Shown here piece after piece: positions 11,801 to 21,742 of a DNA stretch of 29,497 nucleotides. The notes beneath the pieces are model-generated. The model worked only from the letters and a program-made list of their open reading frames with translations, did no database searches and had not been told where the DNA came from. The DNA comes from Saccoglossus kowalevskii. Taxonomy: Eukaryota > Hemichordata > Enteropneusta > Harrimaniidae. Position 1 is the stretch's first letter. Every line of letters starts with the position of its first letter. Where the stretch lies: positions 451,179-480,675 of the forward strand of contig NW_003151756.1 of the NCBI RefSeq assembly GCF_000003605.2. The letters are read 5' to 3'. The position numbers and the translations under genes were made by a program.

Positions 11801-14040
11801 TTAATTATGAATTTAAATTCAGACAAGTATGTATGGATAGGTGTACAGTAAACAGTTTTGAGAATGACACACTTGAGAAAATTGTGCATTTTTTCCCCTG
11901 CAGTTAATATTGCAATTGGGCCCTTAAAGATAGGGAGTGACTGTAAGTATCTTTTGAAGTCTTTTAAATTATGAATTTTTAGCAAAGAAAATTTGACGAT
12001 TTTACTACAATTTGAAATCTAATAGTGAGTAAAGTAAAGCGTTCTAAAAGGCTGATAATTTATGGCGTGTGGAGATAGTTACTGTGTAGTTTAATGTGTG
12101 GGAACATCAACTTAATTAGATGAATGTGGAATGAGGCACCAAAAAAGGAGTGACTCATCTGAGGTGAGTGTGTCACACACTTAAAATTTGTGTGTCAGAT
12201 ACACTAGCTATTTGCGTTGTTCCCTTCTGGCATCTGACTGGGCTTGGTTCAGGTCAGTACATGTAAATGATTGTGCCCATGCCTTGATGACAGAAACTAG
12301 ATTAGAAAACCTAACATGTCCTGTCACCAGCTGTTCATGCAGTGTCACTTCAAAACATTTGTTAATCCAGCAATGGCTACATGCATCAGTCATCTGGATT
12401 AAAGAAGACTAAGGGTTTATTATTAAAAACTGAGGGGAGGTCCTATCAGAATGAGAAAGTTTTGAAAAAATAAATTAGTGAAAAAATATATATAAAAAAA
12501 TGTAACACACATTTGTAAAAATAAAAATTTTCACAATTATTCTATCGCTTCCCCTATCAAAGATTCTAATGGTTAATTTCTATTACATCTATATTGCATG
12601 GTTTCATTTCAAGAGTGAGCTGTCTTGTGTTTTACTGTCTTCCTTATCACTCCACAGCATAGCAGACTGTAATTATACTTGACTGTTGATGATGCCTATC
12701 AATTTGATGATTTCCTCCATTTTTTCTCAGTTATTTACACCCTCCAGTGTTGAAAGTTATCTGTTTCCTCCAGTAATAATCTAATAACTATCGTGTCTTC
12801 TACTTTGTCCAATCACAGCTTATATAGTTTTTTGACATAGTAGTACAGTAAAAGTGACAAGTGAACTTTATGAAGAGACCACCTTCAACCAAATTAAAAT
12901 CTAACAATCAAATCAGTGTGGTAAATTTTTAAGTCAAATTTTAGATGTGGTTTAATTTTACACAACATAGCTTTGTTTCAGCCTTTGGGTCGTATACGTA
13001 CGTCATACTAAATACCATGGCGTTGCCTAGATACAGGGGATGTGTTGCTAGCGCCACAGGCTTCCATTGAGAAATCACATGTAGAATTCAGAATGACATC
13101 ATCAGACATCACAATGACGTGGTGACGTTGTGTAACCTACTAACCAGATTGCCATGCCAGAAATAGAAACATACCAGCCTAGAAGTTAAGACTGACTGAC
13201 CTCCGGCCTTCATAATTAGTTTTTAGTTGATTGAAATAGCAGTGTTTTGATCTTTACTCTATGGAACTCATTAATGTCTTTTTCTGTATGTTTGTTGGCG
13301 GATGTGGTGATGGAAAATATAAAATACATTCCTAAAATAGAGTCAGTGAGCTACGAGATTTTTAGTGAGGGATAACATTTTCATCTGGCTATGTGCCTAG
13401 TATTTATTGATAACTTCATTCCATGGGAACATTCTGTGAGAGTTTCTTTTGTGGTTTCATAATTTGTTATTTTTGAAAAATCTACATTCTTCAACAGATT
13501 ACCCCCAAAAATAATAATCAGCCATTTTATCACCGTCATGTTTCTTTCAGAATATTTCCTGTATTTATCACCCACTTTTGTCACTACTCTTAAACCTTGA
13601 TGAAAATGATCAGAACTAAAATGAAATAGTATCCAATTAGAATTGTTAAAAAGTTGATGTGTTGAGAAATAAACTACCGGTAATATAAATTGAAAAGTTA
13701 AGACCACCAGGAATGTTTGCAATTTGAACGTCTGGAATATATTGTCAAAGCTAGTCTGCAGAAAGTACATTGGTAAACAGTTAATGAGGTAATTTTTAAA
13801 TGGTTTGTAGAATGTTGATAAACAGTGTACATTTTTTGAACTAAAATTCCTCTGTCAACCTCAAAAAAAACATGATCTGTTTTGACTTTATTTTTGAAAA
13901 CAATTACTCATCATTACTCACAAATTTAACACTGTTGTATGTAACCAAAGAAAACCAATGATCGTTTGCTTTCACTCTGAAAATATGTATTTTCACTGAT
14001 GCACATCTTATCTTATTTGTATTTCTGCTTCTTCTTTCAG
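5820..14040. other. Non-coding stretch, probable ASPP 5' intron
   Basis: No exon recognised. Contents are AT-rich sequence, a 23-base poly-T at 9364-9386, a CT microsatellite near 9708-9722, a possible piggyBac-like terminus (TTAACCCTATAAGTGCCA) at about 10402, and a cluster of CRE-like sites around 12999-13130. The 3' end is a good acceptor: a pyrimidine-rich run (TTTCTGCTTCTTCTTTCAG) ending at 14040 directly before the first confident ASPP exon. The longest open frame, on the - strand at 13381-13770, has no family resemblance and I do not call it a gene. Confidence 0.6.
12999..13130. promoter_or_regulatory. Cluster of CRE/ATF-like sites, candidate intronic enhancer
   Basis: Within about 130 bp there are TACGTCAT (12999), TGACATCA (13094), TGACGTGG (13115) and TGACGTTG (13123), all close to the CREB/ATF consensus TGACGTCA, plus a GTTGCCTAGATAC half X-box at 13022. 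The patch is richer in GC and CpG than the surrounding intron and lies about 0.9 kb upstream of the first confident ASPP exon. Function is inference from site density only. Confidence 0.3.
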
Positions 14041-14184
14041 CTTCCCGCTGGTGTGGATTTGACGCTGAGTGATTTACAAGAAATGGCGACCCGGCAACAA
14101 CAACAGATTGAGACCCAGCAGCAAATGTTGGTTGCCAAGGAACAAAGGTTGAAATTTTTGAAGCAACAAGAGAAAAAACATCAG
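14041..14184 (+). CDS. TP53BP2/PPP1R13B: ASPP exon: start of coiled coil
   Basis: Encodes 48 residues beginning [18 protein letters not shown] and running through a [19 protein letters not shown] segment almost identical to vertebrate ASPP1. Acceptor is a strong TTCTTTCAG, donor CAG|GTATGT. It starts and ends in phase 0, so the preceding exon must end in phase 0. This is the most N-terminal ASPP sequence I can identify with confidence. An internal methionine at residue 15 could serve as a start, but the conserved LTLSDLQ before it argues that translation begins upstream. Confidence 0.93.
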
Positions 14185-17100
14185 GTATGTCATGCTGTTT
14201 ACTGAATTTAATTTTGTATATTTTTGTGAATGAAGTAAATGTTAGGACACCATTGTTTTTTCCACCAAAATGGTTGTGCAACTTTTTTTGGCATTTTCTG
14301 GTATTTTTTTTATCATTTCTTTGTAAATTTTTGACCGTATTGACATAATTTCTTGATGATACAAGTCTTGATCAAAAAAGTTAAAAATTGTTGAAAAATT
14401 ATGCAAGTTTTTTCTGTGAAAGGTGGCTTAATCTTATAGTTGAAGATGGGTAGTCTTTAAAANNNNNNNNNNNNNNNNNNNNNNNNNNNNNNNNNNNNNN
14501 NNNNNNNNNNNNTTTCGGAAAACATGTTTCACTAGAGAGAAAAACATTACAATCTTGAGGGAAAAAATGGTACATGGGAATGAAGCTGTTATTTTTTTTT
14601 CACGGGAAAAAAATTGAATTCATCCAAAATATTTGCTGCCTGTGGCAGTTAAAGCTGTTGTTTTAATTTTTCAATTTATTCCAAAAATGTTAAATGTCAA
14701 AGAACTGCTTTTCATAAATTTTATATGCATTTGTAGTGTACATAATACTATAGTAAAGTATTTTACAATCAGTCTTATGATGTTTAGAGATGGGAGGACA
14801 TAATAATAATTTTGTTAAAAGAAAAACTGATTCTCTTAATGTAGCTTTGTTTGTTATTTCATCGCATTATCCAAAGTCTGTGACGATGACAGATGAAAAT
14901 ATTCTGTTGCCATGGTGACTGGACGTAATTCACAGATTTGCATAAACTGCATGCACTGCAATGCTGAGCTGTAAAAGCTACCTGAGTGCTTGTTAACATG
15001 AATTAGTTATGTGAGAGTTTCCTGTGGTTTTCTAAATGGAATTCTAATTTTGTACGACACCAGGCTTCCTGTGGTCACTTGGTAGGAGACTAAACGAAGC
15101 TCACTGTGACTAGCTGAGTTGCATAAGCTATGGAAAATACCTTTTGAAATTTGAATCCATTTTAAAATGTAACCAACAAATGCTAACAGGTTAAATATAA
15201 CTGGAACATGCTGATTGGAACATGATGATTACCATCCCAGTGGATTGTAATGAAAGGTTTCATTAAACTAGACTCATCGTTGATTTTTTTTTTTCTCATC
15301 TTTACAGCAAATGGCAGCAGAGAATGAAAGACTAAGGAAGCTTAGAGAAAAAGTTGAAAGCCAGGAACTGAAATTACGTAAATTAAGGGCAATACGCGGA
15401 CAGGTGGATACTACAAAAACCAATAATGTATCATTAAGTGAGTGAGGCTTATTAATATGTTTCCATACATCACAAACAAATTCTTAGCCACACAAAAGCT
15501 TGCACTATACCGGTAAATTAGAATGTACAAATATGGTGTACAGATTCTGTACCCCCACCTAGCTAACCCCTCATATCTTATCAGGAGACCCGTCTTGGAA
15601 TATAGACCCTCCATTCAGTCTGTTAAAATCATTTATAAGAAGCCATACTTTCATTGCTTACTCTTAGTTTACTTTCTGACCCCACTTTATAATGTCTGGC
15701 ACATGTGTTTTCATTCCAGAGAATGTACCTTTGAGTTGATTAAACTGCAAAGTATTTTTGAAACAATATCCTGATGTAAACTGTTCATTGATTAATTTGA
15801 ACAAGGCAGACATTTTTATCGGTGACTCGTTTTACTCCCACAGCCTCTGAACTAGAAACGATACGACAGCTGTTCAGTGAAAAAGAAAAAGAACTGGCTA
15901 TTGCTGTTTCCAAAGTAGATGAGCTCACGGAACAGTTGGAGATGCTACGAAAGGGTAAAATAAACGGATTGAATGGGGACAGCATGTATAACACACCAGC
16001 TGCAGCCGAGGTGGAGAGACTGAAAAAAGAACTCATGGTGAGTGAAAAACCAAATTGACATTCCTGGGGTGAGGTCAAATTTCAAAGGTCGATATTGTGA
16101 CACTGTAATTCTATATTTTAATTTCCTTTTTATCAATAGTGATACTATTTGAAAGGTGGCTGAAAGATTTGTTAAAAAAAGTTCAAGGTGTTCCAGTAGA
16201 AACATATTGTCATATTCATGAAAAATAAGCATGTTCGTACAAGACGACACAAACCATGATTTCTAATGTTTGACCCTAAAAAAAAACAGCAAGTTTTGGA
16301 GCATTTACTTGTATGAAACCAACTTTGTTTGGACAAAACTGACAGAAAATTTGAAGAATTTTTTTTTACAATTTTCTAAAAAAAAATGGAAAATTTTGCA
16401 TTCTATCGTTTGTTTTATAATACATTGTTTTCCATGGTGAAAGAATTTCTTCATATCTTGTCATTTTGCTTGACATAATGGATAGAAAATTTCATAATGA
16501 TATAAATCCTAATATTGCTAATAATTGTGCTAGAGCTAATAATTCACATTTAATTTAGTGTGATTTCAGTGTGATAATAGTTTTATAAATATATTTAATA
16601 TCCCATGATGCATTGTCACTGATCAATAGTACAGAATTCTTTACTTCTCCAGCTCAAGTTGTTTTCATTCATTCATACTCTTTTTTTTTTTTCAGATTCG
16701 AAACAAATTAAATGAGCAACAGAGCTCAAAACTTCAAGCACAGCAACAGGTTATTGTGCAACGTAAGGAAGAAGTAGCCACCATGGATCAACGTATCGAA
16801 GAATTGGCTGAAAGGCTACGGAAAAGACGGGCACAGCAAAAATTACATCAGCATAAACAGCAACAGTCACCATTGCAACCGTATCACCTACAGCAGCATA
16901 GCTTCAACAATATGCCAAATGGGATAGTATCGTTACCCAGAACGCCAAACAGTAGGCCAACAAATATCGCCGCTGTGGAACCATACAGTGTGCAAGCACC
17001 AAATAAATCTAACCGGCCGGAAACATCTAAAGACACGTATACTATACCAATTAAGCCAAAGCTTGTGGAAGCAGGAGATGCCAATGATTTGAAACATGCA

Positions 17101-20100
17101 GATGGTGACCTAGAAAAGGGTAAAAGCAATAGTTCAACTGTGAACGGGGTGATGCCAGAGAAAGGTGGAAATAAAAATAACAATACAGCCAAGCCTGTAC
17201 AGCCAATACAGAATTATAAAGGCCATGCTGTGAAATTGACAGAGACTTTATCTCAAAGTAACAGTGATAATTTAGTGCCAGGTATACGGGGACAACCGGA
17301 AGGAAACACTGAAAGTAGTAGTGATTCCACTTCTATCACAGACAATTCCAGTCTTGAGAATATGGTTATTTACCCCTCCCACTCTAAGAGTAATAACAGC
17401 AGTAGTAGTAGTAGTAGTTTAAGTAGTAACAATCAGCAACCGATCACAACGTCTGCTCCTCTTCCATCGTATTCTGCAGCGATTGCAGGTGTTCAAACAG
17501 CTACGACTACAACTACTACAAGCCACCCTCCCCAAACACTGCCAAAGCCACATCCAGCTATGCAATCTAAGCAAAGACCAGTTTCGCAGCTGCAGCTAAA
17601 AAATAGTAATGTACAAGCTAACCGAGGTGTTGGACCTAAACCTCCTGTGCCTGCAAAACCAAGTCATCTGCCATTGAATGGGGAGCCACTCAAGGCACAG
17701 GGTAATGTTGCTGTACAACCTCAGCATCCACCATCTCCAACAATGACTACTCAGTCACACCAACAGTATCAGAAGATGCCCAGTGTGGCAACACAGGTAC
17801 AGAAACCTCCATCTCCAGTGGCGACTTCGAGGCATCCTACATCGCTAGGGAATTCATCAGCCGGGCAGCATCCACCTTCCCCAGAAATTAAACCGCAGAT
17901 GTATCATCCACCATCACCGGTTTGGAAGAGACAACCCCCGGCTGTTCCTCCTAAGTCACCAAACACAAAAATCACTTCTGTTAACACTCAACCCAATGGG
18001 GCTTCCCAACCCCCAACTAGAGTTCAGAAACCTGGTATTGGCAATCCAGAGGTGCTGACTTACAGACCACCTGCCTCTTCTCTTCATGTGTCCACAGCTG
18101 GAGATAACAGCCAGAGCTCATCTCCCAAAGCACAACTATCACCAAGTCAAAAGACTGTTATACCAACATCAAAGCATCAAGGCAACTCCAGTGAGAATTT
18201 GCCACCTGCTGTAACTGCTGTCAATGATGCTTTGTCCATTCTTCTTGGAAATGGCAATAACACCATAAGGACGACTCAGTCTTATCAAAGGTGCTCACCC
18301 ACTGCAGTTAGTACCACATTCACTAATCTAACACCCCCTGTGGAAGCGTACAAACCAGTAACCACTACCACAGAGGCGTTTAGATCAACAGCATCTGCAC
18401 AAACCACAGCTGTGACAACCACCACAGCTACTGTCAAGCCTATGCACCAGAATGCAACTGAGCCTATTTACGATACACCACGAAGTGAACCAATTCATCC
18501 TGCTTATAGGGACCATCCCAGTCCACCAAACTACATGCAAGCCATGCCAAGACCACCATATCCACATCCACCACCACCACCATCACAGACATCACCTCTT
18601 CCAGCTTACTCGGCATCTGGAATGCAACATGGTAAACAAATCCCTCTGCAGTCACAACACCTTTTCCCAGGTGTTCAGAACACTCGTCCTAACTTGAACG
18701 GAGGACAGAATGCCCCACCCTATAGTAATGATCCAAATCGAAGGCCACCTAGTCCGGTCAAATATCTTTCACCAAAATATAACCAAGTGTATCCAAATAC
18801 TCGGCAGTGGGAAGGTGACAACAGACACCGAAATGTTCCCAGGCCATTGAGGAGAAGGCATTCTTACACAGAGGAAAAAGAAGCAATGCCAATGGTACGG
18901 CCACCAACCGATAGAGAAAGAAGTTCCTCAGAGAGTGATAGTCAGACATTCTATCAACCTGACCGACCAGCTACGAAATTCGACAACACCATCAATATGG
19001 ATCCGTCAAGAAGAACGTTTTACCAGCAGCAACCCCCTCAGTCTCCCCAAGAACAGGAACAATCTACCCATAACAATCCAGCTGTATCAGCGCAGAATAC
19101 TTACCCTTCATATTATCCTGCACAGAAGAAAAATGATATCAGACGTGAGATCTTTGACAATTCCATCGAGCCTTCTCCACAGCAGTACAGGGACGCATTG
19201 TCACAAACAGCCAGGACGTCTGCCATGGAAAGTTTACAAATACGACAGCATTACAGTCACCAACCAAAGAAATCCATATTGAAAAAACGTGAAGCTAAGA
19301 AGACTGCCAGCAATCGAGTCAGTTTTGATCCACTGGCGTTGCTGCTTGATGCGTCTCTTGAAGGGGAATTCTTATTGGTTAGAAAAATAATCAATGATGT
19401 AAGTTGTTGTCATCCTGGTTATTTTTTTTTTCACACTTTAGATTTCAGCTGCTGTATTTGCTCTATTTGTACTGTATGCATTTACGTAAATTACAGTGGT
19501 GTTTCTGTGGTCAAAATAAGTAATATTTTAATAATTTACAACAAATGTGATATGGGGTTCATACTTACTTCTATATTGGAGATGCACTTTTCATGAAAAC
19601 ACATGTGGTATTTGCAACTTATTTTGTATAAAGAAAGTATGCATGTATGTGTTTATTAAAGATTGGAATCATGTGTCTTTTAATGCAATTATCCATAGTG
19701 TTATGCAAAAAAAAAAAAATTACTCTACATATCATTATGCAGTTCAGTTCTCCAAGTTCATTGGAAAACATTATCATCTGAGCGTTTTTTTCCCTGTTTA
19801 TACAGTGATACTTGTCAGTATGATTCATGGCATGTGTTTTTGTTTCCCCACAGGTCCCTAACCCTAGCGGTTCTAATGATGAAGGTATCACTGCATTACA
19901 TAATGCAATATGTGCAGGACATTATGATATTGTTACATTCCTGTCAGATTACGGCTGTGACGTGAACTCTCCTGACAGTGATGGATGGTCAGTTGAATTT
20001 TTATTTTGACATATACCTCAGTGCAGCTGGGAATCTTGCCAGCTACTTCAAATGTTCTATGTATAAATGATATTCTGATGCATTTAATTATTGTTTGGAG

Positions 20101-21742
20101 GCCTAAATTATACAGATATCACTATGACAATGTACTTAACTGTAATAATGAAACCACATATTCATCTCGCACTATTTTGCAATTTTACAAATTGTTTTCA
20201 CTTGTCTGTGACATAACAAACCTTTATGACACTTTTATTTGTTCGGAAATATACCTTCCAAATGCTCTGCATTCTAAACACTATTACCTGGATTTAACTG
20301 CAACCATATTGACCTGATTACATTGCATGCAAACTGTCCATGCAAAACACCAGTTTACAATTTGCCCATATACCTAAAGAGGGCGCCATTCATAATGTGG
20401 ATATGATGCGACATCAAAGTCTTACTTGTTAACTTCACAGGACTCCATTGCACTGTGCAGCTTCCTGTAACAACTTGGCCATGGTGAAGTTTTTAGTCGA
20501 GAGAGGGGCATGTATTTTTGCCACGACTATCAGCGATGTGGAGACTGCAGCTGAAAAGTGTGAAGAGGATGAGGAAGGATTTGATGGCTGCTCAGATTAT
20601 TTATATGGTATGTTATAACTTTTCATCATGTTTTGTATTTTATACTACCATGATGTACATCAATGACAAATTAAAATAGTAGCAATGAAATAATAATACC
20701 CGGTAATACAAAAAATGAAAGATTCTTTTGCAATACTTACATGTGCTGTTACCAGTATAGTAATCACAAAGGAAATATTGTAACCCACTCGCGTTATGCT
20801 CTGTGAAAATACAGAGAAAATAATTCCTTTATTTAGCTGTCAGATTTACTGTGTTCATTGTGGACCTGGGTCAGCACATAAAACCATGCTGTGTATCTCT
20901 GTTACTTGTTACATCACTCATTCTAACAAGAATGTTTGTTGTGTACTGTAGGTATGCAAGAGAAGTTGGGAATAATGAACAAGGGAGTGGTATATGCGGT
21001 CTACGACTATGAAGCAGAGAACTCGGATGAACTAGCATTTAAAGAGGGTGATGCTATGGTGGTGCTGAGACGTGGAGATGAAGATGAGAAAGAATGGTGG
21101 TGGGCTAGGAAAGGAAACCGGGAAGGATACATTCCAAGGAATCTTCTTGGGGTAGGGTTTGTCTTCTTCATGGATGTGGATATCTAATAGTGTAACATAG
21201 CCCAATAGATTATTTGCATGACCTCTTGAAGGCCACACATCCTGGTACTTAACCGTTTCACCACCAGTTCCCTCTTTTCAACAAAAATTCACAAAATAGT
21301 TCTGTTTATAGTCTGCACTTTCTATCAGAAGATTGGGTCAAAAATAACCCAATTTTTTGAGTAAAAATTTTGTCTGTTGGTTCCAAAATTTCCAGAAATA
21401 TTGAAGAATATAAAAAAAATAGTGCAACAGAATTTGGGCAAGGAAGTCTGGTGGTGAAAAGGTTAATCACTTGATTCACAAATAAGAATTATTTTTGTTT
21501 GGAAATTGTTGATGTCTATGTCAATAGCAAAAACCTCAAAGACATTCTTTTACGTGGTTGAGAAAAGGAAGACAAACTAAAACACTGTTTAAATTTACTT
21601 GCACTTCTAATAGAAGAAATACTGTATTGATCAATTTCTGTCCTCCATGCTGATGCTTTTTTTTTTTTTTTTCACTCCTGATTATTCTTCTCATTTGATT
21701 TCTCAACAGTTGTTTCCAAGAGTAAAGCCGCGAAGAGATTAG
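14041..21742 (+). CDS. TP53BP2/PPP1R13B: ASPP-family p53-regulating/PP1-targeting protein (8 coding exons; 5' end outside window)
   Basis: Exons 14041-14184, 15308-15437, 15844-16037, 16696-19398, 19854-19987, 20441-20607, 20952-21151 and 21710-21742 join in one frame with GT-AG introns, giving 1234 residues plus stop. Domain order is that of vertebrate ASPP1/ASPP2: glutamine-rich coiled coil (about 1-210), long proline/serine/threonine-rich linker, PP1-docking motif RVSF (1030-1033), ankyrin repeats (about 1034-1158), SH3 (about 1170-1230). Family knowledge: ASPP proteins bind p53-family factors and other partners through ankyrin-SH3, target PP1 to junctional and Hippo-pathway substrates, and in flies regulate Csk. 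Invertebrates usually have one non-iASPP-like member, so this is probably pro-orthologous to both vertebrate genes. The Ras-association-like N-terminal domain of about 90 residues is not visible and should lie upstream of the window. No frameshift or internal stop is seen. Confidence 0.95.
14463..14512. other. Assembly gap of 50 unknown bases
   Basis: A run of exactly 50 N within the intron between the first two confident ASPP exons. The round number suggests a placeholder whose true size may differ. No coding sequence appears to be missing, because the flanking exons join in phase 0 and match the vertebrate protein without a deletion. Confidence 0.98.
15308..15437 (+). CDS. TP53BP2/PPP1R13B: ASPP exon: coiled coil, second part
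   Basis: Encodes residues 49-91 and the first base of 92. [19 protein letters not shown] and the following [13 protein letters not shown] match the vertebrate ASPP1 coiled coil (ENEKLQKLKERVEAQ...RAMRGQVD). Acceptor TTTACAG, donor A|GTGAGT in phase 1, creating a threonine codon with the next exon. Confidence 0.93.
15844..16037 (+). CDS. TP53BP2/PPP1R13B: ASPP exon: coiled coil, third part
   Basis: Encodes the end of residue 92 through residue 156. The segment [19 protein letters not shown] corresponds to the human ASPP2 FQQKQRELVLAVSKVEELT region, and [10 protein letters not shown] resembles ASPP1 KKGKLNGF. Acceptor CCCACAG, donor ATG|GTGAGT in phase 0. The open frame reads through the acceptor to 15822, but splicing at 15844 restores the family alignment. 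Confidence 0.92.
16696..19398 (+). CDS. TP53BP2/PPP1R13B: ASPP large exon: end of coiled coil, disordered linker, PP1 motif, first ankyrin segment
   Basis: One 2703-base exon encodes residues 157-1057. It opens with [14 protein letters not shown] and [15 protein letters not shown] (conserved coiled-coil end). A low-complexity linker follows with poly-Ser (AGT repeat, 17401-17418), poly-Thr, an SH3-type KPPVPAKP, repeated PPSP motifs, YDTP (Y748) and a proline run. Near the end are two conserved islands: RPPSPVKY (839-846), like vertebrate RPLSPTKL, and [12 protein letters not shown] (871-882), like PRPLKKRSSITE. RVSF (1030-1033) is the PP1-docking site, followed by [15 protein letters not shown]. 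Donor GAT|GTAAGT, phase 0; reading on past it to the stop at 19596 is intron. Vertebrate genes split this region into several exons. Confidence 0.95.
17401..17418 (+). repeat. (AGT)6 microsatellite inside coding sequence
   Basis: Six uninterrupted AGT codons, flanked by further AGC/AGT codons, encode a serine run in the ASPP linker. A trinucleotide repeat keeps frame if it changes length, so size polymorphism here would be tolerated. Confidence 0.9.
19854..19987 (+). CDS. TP53BP2/PPP1R13B: ASPP exon: ankyrin repeat, first part
   Basis: Encodes residues 1058-1101 and two bases of W1102. [20 protein letters not shown] and the following VNSPDSDGW match vertebrate ASPP ([20 protein letters not shown]...NAADSDGW) with no length change. 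Acceptor TTTCCCCACAG. The donor is TG|GTCAGT, a less common GTC form, but its position is fixed because the next exon completes the tryptophan and continues TPLHCAASC. Confidence 0.95.
20441..20607 (+). CDS. TP53BP2/PPP1R13B: ASPP exon: ankyrin repeats, second part
   Basis: Encodes [20 protein letters not shown] and on to [19 protein letters not shown] and the CSDYLYG ending, corresponding to the last ankyrin repeats of ASPP1/2. Acceptor AACTTCACAG, donor TATG|GTATGT; the glycine codon is split (phase 1) and completed by the next exon. Confidence 0.95.
20952..21151 (+). CDS. TP53BP2/PPP1R13B: ASPP exon: SH3 domain
   Basis: Encodes the conserved linker [14 protein letters not shown] and an SH3 domain with the hallmarks YDY (1175-1177, ALYDY-type), the acidic RT-loop stretch ENSDEL, the triple tryptophan WWWAR (1206-1210) and EGYIPRNLL (1215-1223). 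The WWWAR and EGY-P-NLLG signature is specific to ASPP proteins. Acceptor TGTACTGTAG, donor GGG|GTAGGG, phase 0. Together with the ankyrin repeats this unit forms the partner-binding surface that contacts p53 in vertebrates. Confidence 0.96.
21249..21466. mobile_element. piggyBac-like MITE (218 bp) in the last ASPP intron
   Basis: Left end TTAACCGTTTCACCACCAG at 21249; right end CTGGTGGTGAAAAGGTTAA ending at 21466. The two are inverted copies with one mismatch over about 19 bases. Both termini carry TTAA, the hallmark target-site duplication of piggyBac-superfamily transposons, and the element has no coding capacity. It sits wholly within the intron between the SH3 exon and the terminal exon, so the protein is not affected. 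Confidence 0.75.
21710..21742 (+). CDS. TP53BP2/PPP1R13B: ASPP terminal coding exon
   Basis: Encodes [10 protein letters not shown] and [11 protein letters not shown] matches the vertebrate ASPP C-terminus LYPRIKPRQR; this protein ends about two residues earlier. Acceptor TTTCTCAACAG after a poly-T run. A very short last coding exon carrying the final SH3 strand also agrees with the conserved split after NLLG. Confidence 0.92.
   Translation: MFPRVKPRRD

Noticed and set aside
13381-13770. 129-codon open frame on the - strand
   Set aside because: AT-rich composition, no recognisable domain, no conserved motif, and it lies in the ASPP 5' intron. Treated as a chance frame.
1-14040. RA-domain exons of ASPP within the window
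   Set aside because: Looked for the conserved LTVYLSNN-like and FFLRHE-like segments on the + strand and saw none; most likely upstream of the window. A profile search would be decisive.
16756-16758. Start of translation at GTG 16756
   Set aside because: It is internal to the exon; conserved coiled-coil residues continue upstream to the acceptor at 16695 and across earlier exons.
19399-19596. Continuation of the large ASPP open frame past the exon
   Set aside because: A consensus GTAAGT donor follows GAT at 19398, the residues after it have no family resemblance, and the next exon restores the ankyrin alignment. This is intron read-through.
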